64,000 bases of DNA. Origin: Comamonas sp. Y33R10-2. Lineage in GTDB: Bacteria; Pseudomonadota; Gammaproteobacteria; Burkholderiales; Burkholderiaceae_C. The notes beneath the pieces were generated by a model, which did not search any database, had not been told where the DNA came from, and was given only the letters and a program-made list of their open reading frames with translations. Below, piece after piece: positions 19,897 through 28,261 of the stretch; the first letter of the stretch is position 1; every line of letters begins with the position of its first letter. Location: the NCBI RefSeq assembly GCF_019355935.1, contig NZ_CP079925.1, forward strand, positions 1,612,001-1,676,000. The letters run 5' to 3'. The position numbers were made by a program, and so were the translations under genes.

Positions 19897-19914
19897 TTCA
19901 ATGCCTGAAAAGGC

Positions 19915-20652
19915 TTAGTGCATGTGCAGGCCACCGTTGACCGAGAAGTCAGCGCCGGTGGAGTAACCGCCTTCATCAGAAGCCAGCCACGAAATGATCG
20001 AGGCAATTTCAGAAGGTTCGCCCAAACGCTTGACCGGAACGCCGGAAACGATCTTCTCGAGCACATCGGAGCGAATGGCCTTGACCATGTCGGTGCCAAT
20101 ATAGCCAGGGCTGACCGTATTCACGGTCACACCCTTGGCGGCCAGCTCTTGCGCCAGCGCCATGCTGAAGCCATGCATACCGGCCTTAGCAGCCGAGTAG
20201 TTGGTCTGGCCGGCTTGGCCCTTGGCGCCATTGACCGAGCTAATGTTGATGATGCGACCCCAGCCTTTTTCCGCCATGTCCGCCACCACTTGCTTGGTCA
20301 CGTTGAACATGGAGTTCAGGTTGGTTTCAATGACGTGCTTCCAGTCGTCTGGAGTCATCTTGATGAACATGCGGTCGCGTGTGATGCCTGCGTTATTCAC
20401 CAGCACATCAATGCTTCCATGCTCAGCCTTGGTCTTTTCAAAGGCTTCAACGGTGGAGTCCCAGTCCCCTACGTTGCCGACCGACGCATAGAACGTGTAA
20501 CCCAATTGCGCTTGCTCTTTCAACCACTTTTCGTGGTCGCGCGATGGGCCGCAGCCTGCGATGACCTTGAAACCATCTTTATGCAAACGCTGGCAAATTG
20601 CGGTCCCAATGCCGCCCATGCCCCCCGTGACGTACGCTACTTTCTGTGCCAT
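19915..20652 (-). CDS. phaB: Acetoacetyl-CoA reductase
   Basis: This 245-residue short-chain dehydrogenase reduces acetoacetyl-CoA to (R)-3-hydroxybutyryl-CoA with NADPH, the monomer-forming step for PHB. Visible are the coenzyme motif VTGGMGGIG (residues 8-16), VNNAG near 86, catalytic Ser in INISSVNG near 138, and YSAAK near 151. The C-terminal GADFSVNGGLHMH is characteristic of PhaB. A TAGGAGACAT ribosome site precedes the ATG. It lies 273 bases below phaA, a gap long enough for its own promoter; a GATAACGTTATC palindrome sits there. Confidence 0.97.
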   Translation of the reverse strand: MAQKVAYVTGGMGGIGTAICQRLHKDGFKVIAGCGPSRDHEKWLKEQAQLGYTFYASVGNVGDWDSTVEAFEKTKAEHGSIDVLVNNAGITRDRMFIKMTPDDWKHVIETNLNSMFNVTKQVVADMAEKGWGRIINISSVNGAKGQAGQTNYSAAKAGMHGFSMALAQELAAKGVTVNTVSPGYIGTDMVKAIRSDVLEKIVSGVPVKRLGEPSEIASIISWLASDEGGYSTGADFSVNGGLHMH

Positions 20653-20680
20653 CTATGTCTCCTATCAATGGTAATTTCAC

Positions 20681-20692
20681 GATAACGTTATC
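20681..20692 (-). promoter_or_regulatory. Perfect palindrome GATAACGTTATC upstream of phaB
   Basis: The 12-bp perfect palindrome with central CG lies 29 bases before the phaB start codon. The form resembles LacI/GalR-family operators (A-A-C-G-T-T core). No regulator of that family is in the window, so this is a candidate operator only. Confidence 0.35.
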
Positions 20693-20925
20693 AGCAATAA
20701 GATTTTGTATTTTTACTTATCACTGAGGACGCACTACTCCATGCATTTCACGCTTGAACTTCAAAAATCCCGGAGCGCGAAATGCCTTGTCCTTACTCGC
20801 CCTTGCCAGCATATTGCACCTTGAACTTCTCTAGCGGAAGTCTCGAGATGGTTTCATACGGGCTGCTCAAACAGCGCTAGTTTCAAAAAAACGGGCGCTG
20901 CCTGCACAAACTTACTGCCTCAATT

Positions 20926-22107
20926 TCAACAGGCTTCAAGAGCCATAGCGACTCCCATACCGCCGCCAATACACAAACCTGCCAGCCCCTTTTTGGCACC
21001 GCTGCGCTGCATTTCGTGCAGCAGGGTTACCAAAATACGGCAACCAGACGCGCCGATGGGGTGGCCAATGGCAATAGCTCCGCCGTTGACGTTGACCTTG
21101 GCAGTATCAATACGCAGCTCATTGTTCACAGCGCAGGCCTGCGCGGCGAATGCTTCATTGAGTTCGAACAAATCCACATCGCCCGCCTTCCAGCCTGCAC
21201 GATCGAGTGCCTTACGGGCCGCATAGATGGGACCCAGACCCATGACTTCAGGAGCCAAGCCGCTGGTGGCGTACGAGACAATCTTGGCCAGTGGCTTCAG
21301 GCCCAAAGCCTTGGCCTTAGCAGCAGACATCACCACCACGGCAGCTGCGCCATCGTTGAGGCCTGATGCATTGCCAGCCGTGACCGAGCCAGCCTTATCA
21401 AACGCAGGGCGCAGGCCAGCCAGTGCTTCAGCATTGGTCTTGCGGTTGATGTATTCGTCAGCCTCAAAAACGACAGGGTCGCCCTTGCGCTGGGGAATCG
21501 CCACGGGAACGATTTCGTCCTTGAACTTGCCTGCATCCTGCGCCGCCGTTGCTTTTTGCTGGCTGGCCAGCGCCAGCGCATCTTGCTGCTCACGGGTGAT
21601 GCTCTTTTCCCTGGCCACGTTTTCGGCAGTAATGCCCATGTGGTACTGTTTGTAGGCGTCCCACAGGCCATCCACGATCATGGTGTCGACCATCTTCCAG
21701 TCACCCATGCGCTGACCGTCGCGCGAGCCGGGAACTGCGTGGGGTGACAAGCTCATGTTTTCTTGGCCACCGGCCACCACGATTTCGCTGTCACCCGTCG
21801 CCACCGCCTGCGCGGCCAGCATCACAGCCTTCAGGCCAGAGCCACACACGGCATTGATCGTCAGAGCCGGGGTTTCCTTGGCAATACCAGCTGCCATCAT
21901 GGCTTGACGCGCCGGGTTCTGGCCCACACCCGCGGTGAGCACCTGACCCATGATGACTTCACCGACTTGATCCTTGCCCACCTTGGCACGGGCCAAAGCT
22001 TCAGCAATCACTGTTGCGCCCAACTGGGTTGCAGGGATCTTTGCCAAAGAGCCGCCAAACTTGCCCACCGCCGTACGAACGGCGGAAACGATAACGATGT
22101 CTTCCAT
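20926..22107 (-). CDS. phaA: Acetyl-CoA C-acetyltransferase (beta-ketothiolase)
   Basis: This 393-residue thiolase condenses two acetyl-CoA to acetoacetyl-CoA. All three catalytic elements are present: the acylated Cys in VCGSGLKA near residue 88, His in GHPIGASG near 350, and the second Cys in CIGGGMGVA near 380. The start [19 protein letters not shown] is the standard N-terminus. It lies between phaC and phaB on the same strand, which supports the biosynthetic PhaA role over a degradative thiolase. Confidence 0.97.
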   Translation of the reverse strand: MEDIVIVSAVRTAVGKFGGSLAKIPATQLGATVIAEALARAKVGKDQVGEVIMGQVLTAGVGQNPARQAMMAAGIAKETPALTINAVCGSGLKAVMLAAQAVATGDSEIVVAGGQENMSLSPHAVPGSRDGQRMGDWKMVDTMIVDGLWDAYKQYHMGITAENVAREKSITREQQDALALASQQKATAAQDAGKFKDEIVPVAIPQRKGDPVVFEADEYINRKTNAEALAGLRPAFDKAGSVTAGNASGLNDGAAAVVVMSAAKAKALGLKPLAKIVSYATSGLAPEVMGLGPIYAARKALDRAGWKAGDVDLFELNEAFAAQACAVNNELRIDTAKVNVNGGAIAIGHPIGASGCRILVTLLHEMQRSGAKKGLAGLCIGGGMGVAMALEAC

Positions 22108-22241
22108 TGCTGACGAACCTTTCTAGGTTTCTTACACAAGAGTGATACACGTGGGACGCAGCTTGTTCATCGTGCCCCCACGACTTGCCTTCTATCGCGG
22201 CACATCTTGATGCTGCACCGCAATATAAAAATTATTGTGCC

Positions 22242-24164
22242 TCAGACTTTGCTCAGAACATAGCGGCCAGGTGCAGCCTCTATGACTGGGTAAACCTTGG
22301 CGCGACCATAAGTTTTGGGAGCCGCTACCTGTTTGCCACCATGGCTGCCTAGCCAAGCACTCCAGTCACTCCACCAGCTCCCCGGGTACTCGGTCGCCTC
22401 TTTAACCCAGCTGTCAAAGCTGGCTGGAAATTCGCCGTCGTCACGCAACCAATGGCTGCGCTTATTCTTGGCAGGTGGATTGATGACCCCGGCAATATGA
22501 CCCGATGCCCCCATCACAAAGCGCAGCTCGCCACCGAGGACTTGAGACGAAGCATAGGCCGAGCTCACTGGCACGATATGGTCCTCACGCGAGCCATAGA
22601 TGTAGACGGGCACTGAGACTTTGCTGATATCCACCTTCTCGCCACACACCGTCAGTGCGCCGGGCTTGACCAAGCTGTTTTCCAAGTAAAGGTTGCGCAG
22701 ATACCAGGCGTAAAACGGGCCGGGCAGATTGGTCGAGTCACTGTTCCAGTACAGCAAGTCGAAGGGCGGCGGTGTCTCGCCCTTGAGGTAGTTGCCCACC
22801 ACGTAGTTCCAGACCAGATCATTGGGGCGCAAAAAGCTGAAGGTTGAAGCCATGTCTTGGCCCTTCATCAGTCCGCCCTTGCCCATTTGCATCTCGCGCA
22901 GCTTGACCATGTTTTCGTCGATAAAGATATCGAGAATGCCGGTGTCACTAAAGTCGAGCAGCGTCGTCAACAGCGTCATGCTGGCTACGGGGAACGGCGC
23001 GGCCTCAGTTTTAGCGGTGGTCTTACTAGCTGTCTTGCCCGCAGCGCTGGCACTACTACGGCTACGGCTACGACTAGGCTTGGCTGCAGGCTGACCATGC
23101 TCACGGGTATGGCGTGCAGTCAGCACCGCCATGGCCGTGGTCAGCATGGTGCCGCCCACGCAAAAGCCCAGCACATTGATTTGCGGCGCAGTGCAAATGT
23201 CCTGCACCGTGCTGATGGCTTTGATCACGCCGTTTTCAATGTAATCGTCCCACGTCGCGCCGCTCAGACTTTCATCGGGGTTGCGCCAGCTCACCACGAA
23301 GGTGTGCTGGCCTTGGCTGACGGCATAGCGAATGACCGAGTTCTCAGGCTGCAGATCCAGAATGTAGAACTTGTTGATGCAAGGCGGCACCATCAAAAAT
23401 GGCTTTTCGTACACCTTGGTCGTCAGCGGCTTGTATTCAATGAGCTGGAACAGCTCATTCTCAAACACAACCGCGCCTTCGGTCGTGGCCACGTTCTGGC
23501 CCACGGTGAACAGGCTTTCATCTGTCATGGAGACATGGCCTTGCTTCATATCAGCCAGCAAGTTGGAGATGCCCTGCGCCAGACTCTCACCCTTGGTCTC
23601 GACAATCTTGTTCAGTGCATCCGCATTCAGCGCCAAAAAATTGCTGGGCGCCATTGCAGCCACCCACTGCTCTACCCCAAAGCGCACGCGGCTGCGGGTT
23701 TTTTCGTCGCCCTTCACCGCTTCAGCCATGCCAGTGAGCATGCGACTGCCTAGCAGATAGTTGGCAGCAGCCATGGCCGCTATGGGGTTGGCACTCCACT
23801 CAGGCTTAGCAAAGCGCTTGTCTTTGGCAAGCATGGCTTCAATCGCCTGCGCATTGCTTAAAGACTGAAAAGCTTTGACGTATTCCTGCTGCAAGTCTTG
23901 CAGCTTGGTGGTATCAAACTGAACGCTCTGAGCCGTCACGTCGGCAATGCCGGCAGTGCCTGCCATTTGCGGCATGGCGGATTTCATGGCTTCCAGCAGC
24001 CCAGCCCATGATTGGGGCACCTCACCCAAACCGGGCATGTTACCCAAGCCTGCAGGCGCAGTTGCTTGAAATTGCTGCAGTGTCTGCAGGCTTTTACCCC
24101 ATTGCTCCTGCCAAAATTGTTGAATAGATTGGCCTGCTTGGCCCCAGCTCGGGTCAAAATTCAT
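22242..24164 (-). CDS. phaC: Class I polyhydroxyalkanoate synthase with a basic/Ser-rich insert
   Basis: This 640-residue enzyme polymerises (R)-3-hydroxyacyl-CoA on the granule surface. The lipase-like box GFCVGGTM holds the catalytic Cys near residue 330, the Asp is in GSREDHIVP near 530, and the His in GASGHIAGV near 560. The N-terminal class I domain (FQSLSNAQAIEAML) is intact. An insert of about 35 residues rich in R, S, K and A (about 360-395) splits the alpha/beta core after ARHTREHG. From memory, a comparable insert is known in Delftia acidovorans PhaC. It is preceded by pgeF and followed by phaA on the same strand. Confidence 0.96.
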   Translation of the reverse strand: MNFDPSWGQAGQSIQQFWQEQWGKSLQTLQQFQATAPAGLGNMPGLGEVPQSWAGLLEAMKSAMPQMAGTAGIADVTAQSVQFDTTKLQDLQQEYVKAFQSLSNAQAIEAMLAKDKRFAKPEWSANPIAAMAAANYLLGSRMLTGMAEAVKGDEKTRSRVRFGVEQWVAAMAPSNFLALNADALNKIVETKGESLAQGISNLLADMKQGHVSMTDESLFTVGQNVATTEGAVVFENELFQLIEYKPLTTKVYEKPFLMVPPCINKFYILDLQPENSVIRYAVSQGQHTFVVSWRNPDESLSGATWDDYIENGVIKAISTVQDICTAPQINVLGFCVGGTMLTTAMAVLTARHTREHGQPAAKPSRSRSRSSASAAGKTASKTTAKTEAAPFPVASMTLLTTLLDFSDTGILDIFIDENMVKLREMQMGKGGLMKGQDMASTFSFLRPNDLVWNYVVGNYLKGETPPPFDLLYWNSDSTNLPGPFYAWYLRNLYLENSLVKPGALTVCGEKVDISKVSVPVYIYGSREDHIVPVSSAYASSQVLGGELRFVMGASGHIAGVINPPAKNKRSHWLRDDGEFPASFDSWVKEATEYPGSWWSDWSAWLGSHGGKQVAAPKTYGRAKVYPVIEAAPGRYVLSKV

Positions 24165-24378
24165 GCTACATCCTCATCAAGGCAAGCGACCAAGGATCTC
24201 AGGGTCAAGGGGCGCTTGCGGAATCTGCAATACGGCTCACACGGCGAAATTGTCACCGATATGTCCGTCAGAACGGATGAGTAGTTTTGGCATTGCACCG
24301 ACATGCAGCCGTTTTGATACACCCTTGACACACGCCAACCACGCATTCGTTTGAAGACGGATGCTTTATCGGAGCTCC

Positions 24379-24714
24379 ATGTACCTGATTGCCATCGCCT
24401 GGATGTACGTCGTCGTGATGATGACAATTGCCGAGGCTGCCAGCCCCGGCGGCACAGTTTTAGGCGCGTTTTTTACCTTCTTGCTTTATGGATTGCTGCC
24501 GCTTTCCATCTTGCTTTATATCTTGGGGACCCCGGGCCGCAAGCGCCGCATCAAAGCTCAACAAGAGCAGGAAGCACTCGCTGCAACGCAGCCAGCAGCG
24601 AGTGACAAGCTTGCTAGCTCAAACCCTCAATCAAGCATCGCGCCAGATGCTGGCGGCCAGCCTTCCGCTACTTCCCAAACGGGCAGCATCACGCCGGTGC
24701 GAGAAAAAACGTGA
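24379..24714 (+). CDS. Small membrane protein, unknown function
   Basis: This protein of about 111 residues has two hydrophobic segments, residues 1-20 (MYLIAIAWMYVVVMMTIAEA) and 28-53, then a charged Lys/Arg/Gln/Ser-rich cytoplasmic tail. An in-frame ATG exists 18 bases earlier; 24379 is preferred because GGAG lies just ahead and the hydrophobic segment begins there, though the spacing is short. Its 3' end overlaps the convergent pgeF gene by 84 bases. I do not recognise the family. Confidence 0.6.
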   Translation: MYLIAIAWMYVVVMMTIAEAASPGGTVLGAFFTFLLYGLLPLSILLYILGTPGRKRRIKAQQEQEALAATQPAASDKLASSNPQSSIAPDAGGQPSATSQTGSITPVREKT

Positions 24715-25530
24715 TGCATTAGTGACCGTGCACCATGGCTCGCTGCCATCGTTGCCAAAGATTGCAGAGATGCCCAATGCAGCAAGCCTTTGGCGCGCAA
24801 GTTGCGGCAAATTGGCCAAATATTTGGTATTAGGTAACGACGTAGGTACAAAATATTGCGCCGCTGATGGGTCATGCGCCACAAAAATGTCGCGCACCTC
24901 GGCTCCCACCTCAAAAGACTCAGGCCCTATGCAAGGCCCCAGCCATGCCTGCGTGTGAGCCGCAATCTGAATTACTTCTTTTTTGATAGCAGGCAGTGCA
25001 GATGTTGATTGAACTTGCTGGCAAAAAGACTCAAAAAGACTTTCAAGCACACCACTGAGCAACGGACCATCAGCCACAACTCTTGATGGCGGCATACCCG
25101 CCAGCCCCCGCCAGCCCGCATGGGCTGCACCCACCACCAACCCCGAATCATGGGCTAGCAGCACCGGCAGGCAGTCCGCTACCATGATGGTGCAGACCAC
25201 GCCGGCATCGGCCGTCACGCAAGCGTCAAAGCTTGCCCCATTAGAGCGGGAGATGTTGTCTGCATCCAGCGCCAGCACATCGACACCATGCACCTGTTGC
25301 AAGAAAGCAGTGCAAGCGCCAGCGGTCTGCGACTGAATGGCGGCGCTGAACAACTCGCGGTTGCGGCGTACATGTTCAGGCTTGTCATTGACATGGTCGC
25401 CCAAGTTCATGCTGCCCCAAGGCTTTTCGCTAACACCGCCCTCGCGAGAAGTACAAACAGCGTGGACGCCAGCAATAGCGGGCCAGTCAGGTGTCAGCCA
25501 TGAAGCAGGCCATTTCGGCTGGTCATTCAT
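24631..25530 (-). CDS. pgeF: Polyphenol oxidase / purine nucleoside phosphorylase family protein (YfiH, LACC1-like)
   Basis: This 299-residue Cu/Zn protein family was first called laccase-like; members have been described as acting on purine nucleosides or as editing peptidoglycan precursors. Metal-ligand motifs are present: QQVHGVDV near residue 80, VADCLPVLL near 120 and AHAGWRGL near 137. GPCIGPESFEVG and the C-terminal FFSHRRD are the other landmarks. The start lies 3 bases after the maiA stop and its GGAG site is inside maiA, so the two are co-translated. Its place upstream of phaC is an arrangement I recall from related beta-proteobacteria. Confidence 0.88.
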   Translation of the reverse strand: MNDQPKWPASWLTPDWPAIAGVHAVCTSREGGVSEKPWGSMNLGDHVNDKPEHVRRNRELFSAAIQSQTAGACTAFLQQVHGVDVLALDADNISRSNGASFDACVTADAGVVCTIMVADCLPVLLAHDSGLVVGAAHAGWRGLAGMPPSRVVADGPLLSGVLESLFESFCQQVQSTSALPAIKKEVIQIAAHTQAWLGPCIGPESFEVGAEVRDIFVAHDPSAAQYFVPTSLPNTKYLANLPQLARQRLAALGISAIFGNDGSEPWCTVTNASRFFSHRRDAARLGSSGRLAASIWRDA

Positions 25531-25533
25531 TGC

Positions 25534-26199
25534 TCACTCCGCATCAGGGCATGCAGAAGGATGAGCCTGCTGAAAAGCAGCAAGCCCATTGCAGCGCTCC
25601 ACCACGCCCATCACGCGAGGCAGGCCATCCAAGTTCACGTTAAAACGCTGGGCGTTATAGATTTGCGGAATCAGGCAACACTCGGCCAGCGTTGGCGTAT
25701 CGCCCCAGCAAAACTGAGAGGCAGGCAGGCCAGCAGCCCCGCGCTCGCCATCAAGCAGCGTCAGTTGGCGCTCTACCGCCTCCAAGCCTGAGCGCACCCA
25801 GTGCACATACCAGTTGTTTTTGGCCTCATCGCTTACGCCCATCTGGCGCACCAGATACTTCAGCACGCGCAAGTTGTTCAAAGGGTGGATCTCACAAGCC
25901 ACCATCTGCGCCAACGCCCGTACGCGAGCACGATCCAAGGCATTGCTCGGCAGCAGCGGCGTTTGGGCATGGGTCTCATCGAGATATTCGATGATAGCCA
26001 TGGACTGCGTGAGCCACTGCCCCTCATCCGTGATCAGCGATGGCACCAGCGCATCACCTACATGGGCCGCATAGGCGGGCGCTTTTTGGTCACCCCGCAC
26101 CAGATGCACAGGCACGGATTCATAGGGCAGCCCCTTGAGTTGCAGTGCAATGCGCACGCGATACGAGGCGGATGAGCGAAAGTAGGTATGCAGCTTCAT
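25534..26199 (-). CDS. maiA: Maleylacetoacetate / maleylpyruvate isomerase, zeta-class GST family
   Basis: This 221-residue glutathione-dependent isomerase has the zeta-class signature FRSSASYRVRIAL at residues 6-18 and the thioredoxin-fold SMAIIEYLDE near 68, followed by an all-helical C-terminal domain. The open frame extends 91 codons upstream but only the part from ATG 26199 (MKLHTYFRSSAS) belongs to the family. It diverges from an FAH-family hydrolase gene. That pairing fits either tyrosine/homogentisate catabolism or the gentisate pathway, where the enzyme would be maleylpyruvate isomerase (NagL-like). Confidence 0.87.
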   Translation of the reverse strand: MKLHTYFRSSASYRVRIALQLKGLPYESVPVHLVRGDQKAPAYAAHVGDALVPSLITDEGQWLTQSMAIIEYLDETHAQTPLLPSNALDRARVRALAQMVACEIHPLNNLRVLKYLVRQMGVSDEAKNNWYVHWVRSGLEAVERQLTLLDGERGAAGLPASQFCWGDTPTLAECCLIPQIYNAQRFNVNLDGLPRVMGVVERCNGLAAFQQAHPSACPDAE

Positions 26200-26361
26200 G
26201 ATCTGTGCAGCATAGCGCGAGCCACCGCCTCGAATGCCCTGAAAAAGGCAGCATACGTAAAAGCCGCATTCGCCGCTGCGCTTGCAGCGGCTGTGGCGTG
26301 GCACACTGTTTGCCACATCAAACCATGCTGATTTCAGCGCGTTTTCCTGTAAGAGGACTTC

Positions 26362-27057
26362 ATGAGTTACGTGTTCACTCCCCCTGCCGTGGCCAGCCTT
26401 CCTGTTGTGGGCTGTAACGAGCGCTTTCCCATTCACCGCATCTATTGCGTGGGCCGCAACTACGAAGATCACGCCAAAGAAATGGGCTTTACGGGTCGCG
26501 AGCCGCCTTTCTTCTTCATGAAGCCTGCCGATGCAGTCGTGGCCGTTGATGCAAACAGCACTACCCAGTTAGCCTACCCCACGCTGACACAAAACCTGCA
26601 CCATGAGATTGAACTGGTAGTTGCCATTGGCAAGGCCGGTAAAAACATCAAGGCTGCAGATGCGCTGCAATACATCTATGGATATGCCGTTGGTCTGGAC
26701 ATGACACGCCGCGACCTTCAAAACGAGATGAAAAAGCTGGGCCGCCCCTGGTGCATTGGCAAGGCGTTTGAACAATCAGCCCCCATCGGCGCAATCACCC
26801 CTGCCGACCAAGCCGGCGACATCACCAATGCCGAAATTTCTTTGCAGGTCAACGGCGCTGACCGCCAGCGCAGCCATATCCACAAGCTGATCTGGAACAT
26901 TGCCGAAACTATCGAGCACCTGTCCGCCGCTTGGGAGCTGCAACCCGGCGACCTCATCATGACCGGCACCCCTGAAGGCGTAGCCGCCGTAGTCAAGGGG
27001 GATGTACTGGAAGGCACGGTCACCGGCCTGTCCCCGATCAAGCTACAAATCGCCTGA
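26362..27057 (+). CDS. Fumarylacetoacetate hydrolase family protein (fumarylpyruvate hydrolase-like)
   Basis: This 231-residue FAH-domain enzyme has the N-terminal [15 protein letters not shown] and FFMKPADAV segments. The metal-binding acidic residues are in [12 protein letters not shown] (E-x-E) near residue 80, with the partner Asp in [12 protein letters not shown] near 112. [13 protein letters not shown] is near the C-terminus. The compact length and the [11 protein letters not shown] stretch resemble fumarylpyruvate hydrolases (NagK type) of the gentisate route. It faces away from maiA across 162 bases. No ring-cleaving dioxygenase is in the window. Confidence 0.85.
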   Translation: MSYVFTPPAVASLPVVGCNERFPIHRIYCVGRNYEDHAKEMGFTGREPPFFFMKPADAVVAVDANSTTQLAYPTLTQNLHHEIELVVAIGKAGKNIKAADALQYIYGYAVGLDMTRRDLQNEMKKLGRPWCIGKAFEQSAPIGAITPADQAGDITNAEISLQVNGADRQRSHIHKLIWNIAETIEHLSAAWELQPGDLIMTGTPEGVAAVVKGDVLEGTVTGLSPIKLQIA

Positions 27058-27118
27058 ATAGCCTGAGCATGCACGTGATTGCATGAGCATCTAGCTCGTA
27101 CTGCACGCCAAGAGAGTC

Positions 27119-27159
27119 AAAGGGAGTCACGCCGAGTCATCGGTTTGACTCCCTTTTTT
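27119..27159 (+). terminator. Intrinsic terminator after FAH-family gene
   Basis: AAAGGGAGTCA and TGACTCCCTTT form a perfect 11-bp stem around a 16-base loop, with T's at the 3' side. It is 60 bases past the stop. Confidence 0.75.
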
Positions 27160-27217
27160 ATAGCTGGTTGTGCCTGATACACCTGCACCAACGGCCTGAT
27201 TTGCTTATAGTTGCTGC

Positions 27218-27778
27218 ATGATTTTTCGCAACCCCATCAAGTTTTGCCGCAACTGCGGCGCCGCAGTCACTTACCGAGTTCCTGACGATGGGGACACCCG
27301 CGAACGCGCGGTTTGCCCGGCTTGCCACACCATCCACTACGAAAATCCTCTTAACGTCGTAGGCACCCTACCCGTCATGGATGACGGGCGAATTTTGCTA
27401 TGCAAGCGCAATATCGAGCCCCGCTTGGGCAAGTGGACGCTGCCAGCCGGCTTTATGGAACTGGCCGAAACCACCGCCGGTGGCGCCCAGCGCGAAACCG
27501 ATGAAGAAGCCGGTGCCGATATTGAGATGGGCAAGCTGTTTTCCATCATCAACGTGCCCCAAGTCGGGCAAGTGCATTTCTTTTATTTGGCACGCCTTAA
27601 AAGCGATCAGTTCTACCCCGGCCCTGAAACCATCGAAGCCCAGTTGTTTACAGAGGCCGACATTCCGTGGGATGAGATTGCCTTTAGAACCGTCAAAGTC
27701 ACGCTCGAGCGCTTTTTTGCCGACCGCAAGGCGGATGCCCTAAAACAGCCGTTAGTTCACTCTATTGATCTAGCCTAA
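27218..27778 (+). CDS. Nudix hydrolase with N-terminal zinc ribbon
   Basis: This 186-residue protein has a four-Cys ribbon in residues 9-38 (FCRNCG and CPACH), then a Nudix domain with an intact box: G-x5-E-x7-RETDEEAG (starting GFMELAE, about residue 81). Nudix enzymes cleave nucleoside diphosphates linked to other moieties. The ribbon plus Nudix order recalls NudC (NADH pyrophosphatase) but the protein is shorter and lacks the NudC SQPWPFP motif, so the substrate is open. The stop codon abuts a dispersed palindromic repeat. Confidence 0.86.
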   Translation: MIFRNPIKFCRNCGAAVTYRVPDDGDTRERAVCPACHTIHYENPLNVVGTLPVMDDGRILLCKRNIEPRLGKWTLPAGFMELAETTAGGAQRETDEEAGADIEMGKLFSIINVPQVGQVHFFYLARLKSDQFYPGPETIEAQLFTEADIPWDEIAFRTVKVTLERFFADRKADALKQPLVHSIDLA

Positions 27779-27900
27779 GAGCGGCTAACACCACCCATGA
27801 TACGTCGTGGCTTCGCCTTGTCGTACTTTTCGTACTGCCTGCGGCTTCGAGCCTCGTCTCAAACGCAAACCTGCGGTTTGCTGGGTTGTGTTAGTGCCTC
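27779..27900 (+). repeat. MITE-like dispersed repeat, copy 1
   Basis: The segment starts GAGCGGCTAACACCACCC and ends GGGTTGTGTTAGTGCCTC, giving imperfect terminal inverted repeats. It matches, in inverted orientation and over its whole length, 51779-51902. It holds an internal GCAAACCTGCGGTTTGC palindrome. No ORF. The remaining gap to 28261 is AT-rich and I see nothing else in it. Confidence 0.65.
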
Positions 27901-28261
27901 CAAACATGCTCATCAACAGCAAGCAGCGTGAGTGAATTACTTCAGCTCAGAGCATGAGTTCATAAAACCTCATGCTCTGTCTTGGGACAACTATGGCATT
28001 TGTCTTACATGAAATTCACTTTTACAAGCCAAAAATTACGAATGCATACAAATTGCATAAAACTTAAGTTTTGATCTTAATACGTTGAAAACTCATGGCC
28101 CGCCACTGGGGCTTATTGAGAAAGTTAGGGATAGTTTTGGTGATTCATCGATACGAGCTATGTGAGATATCTCGGTCTTTGGATTTTTGGCGCTTAATTC
28201 AGTTTTCCTATGAAAAGCCTTACTCCTTCGTTAACCGTCAAACCATAAAAATTGAGGCGTT

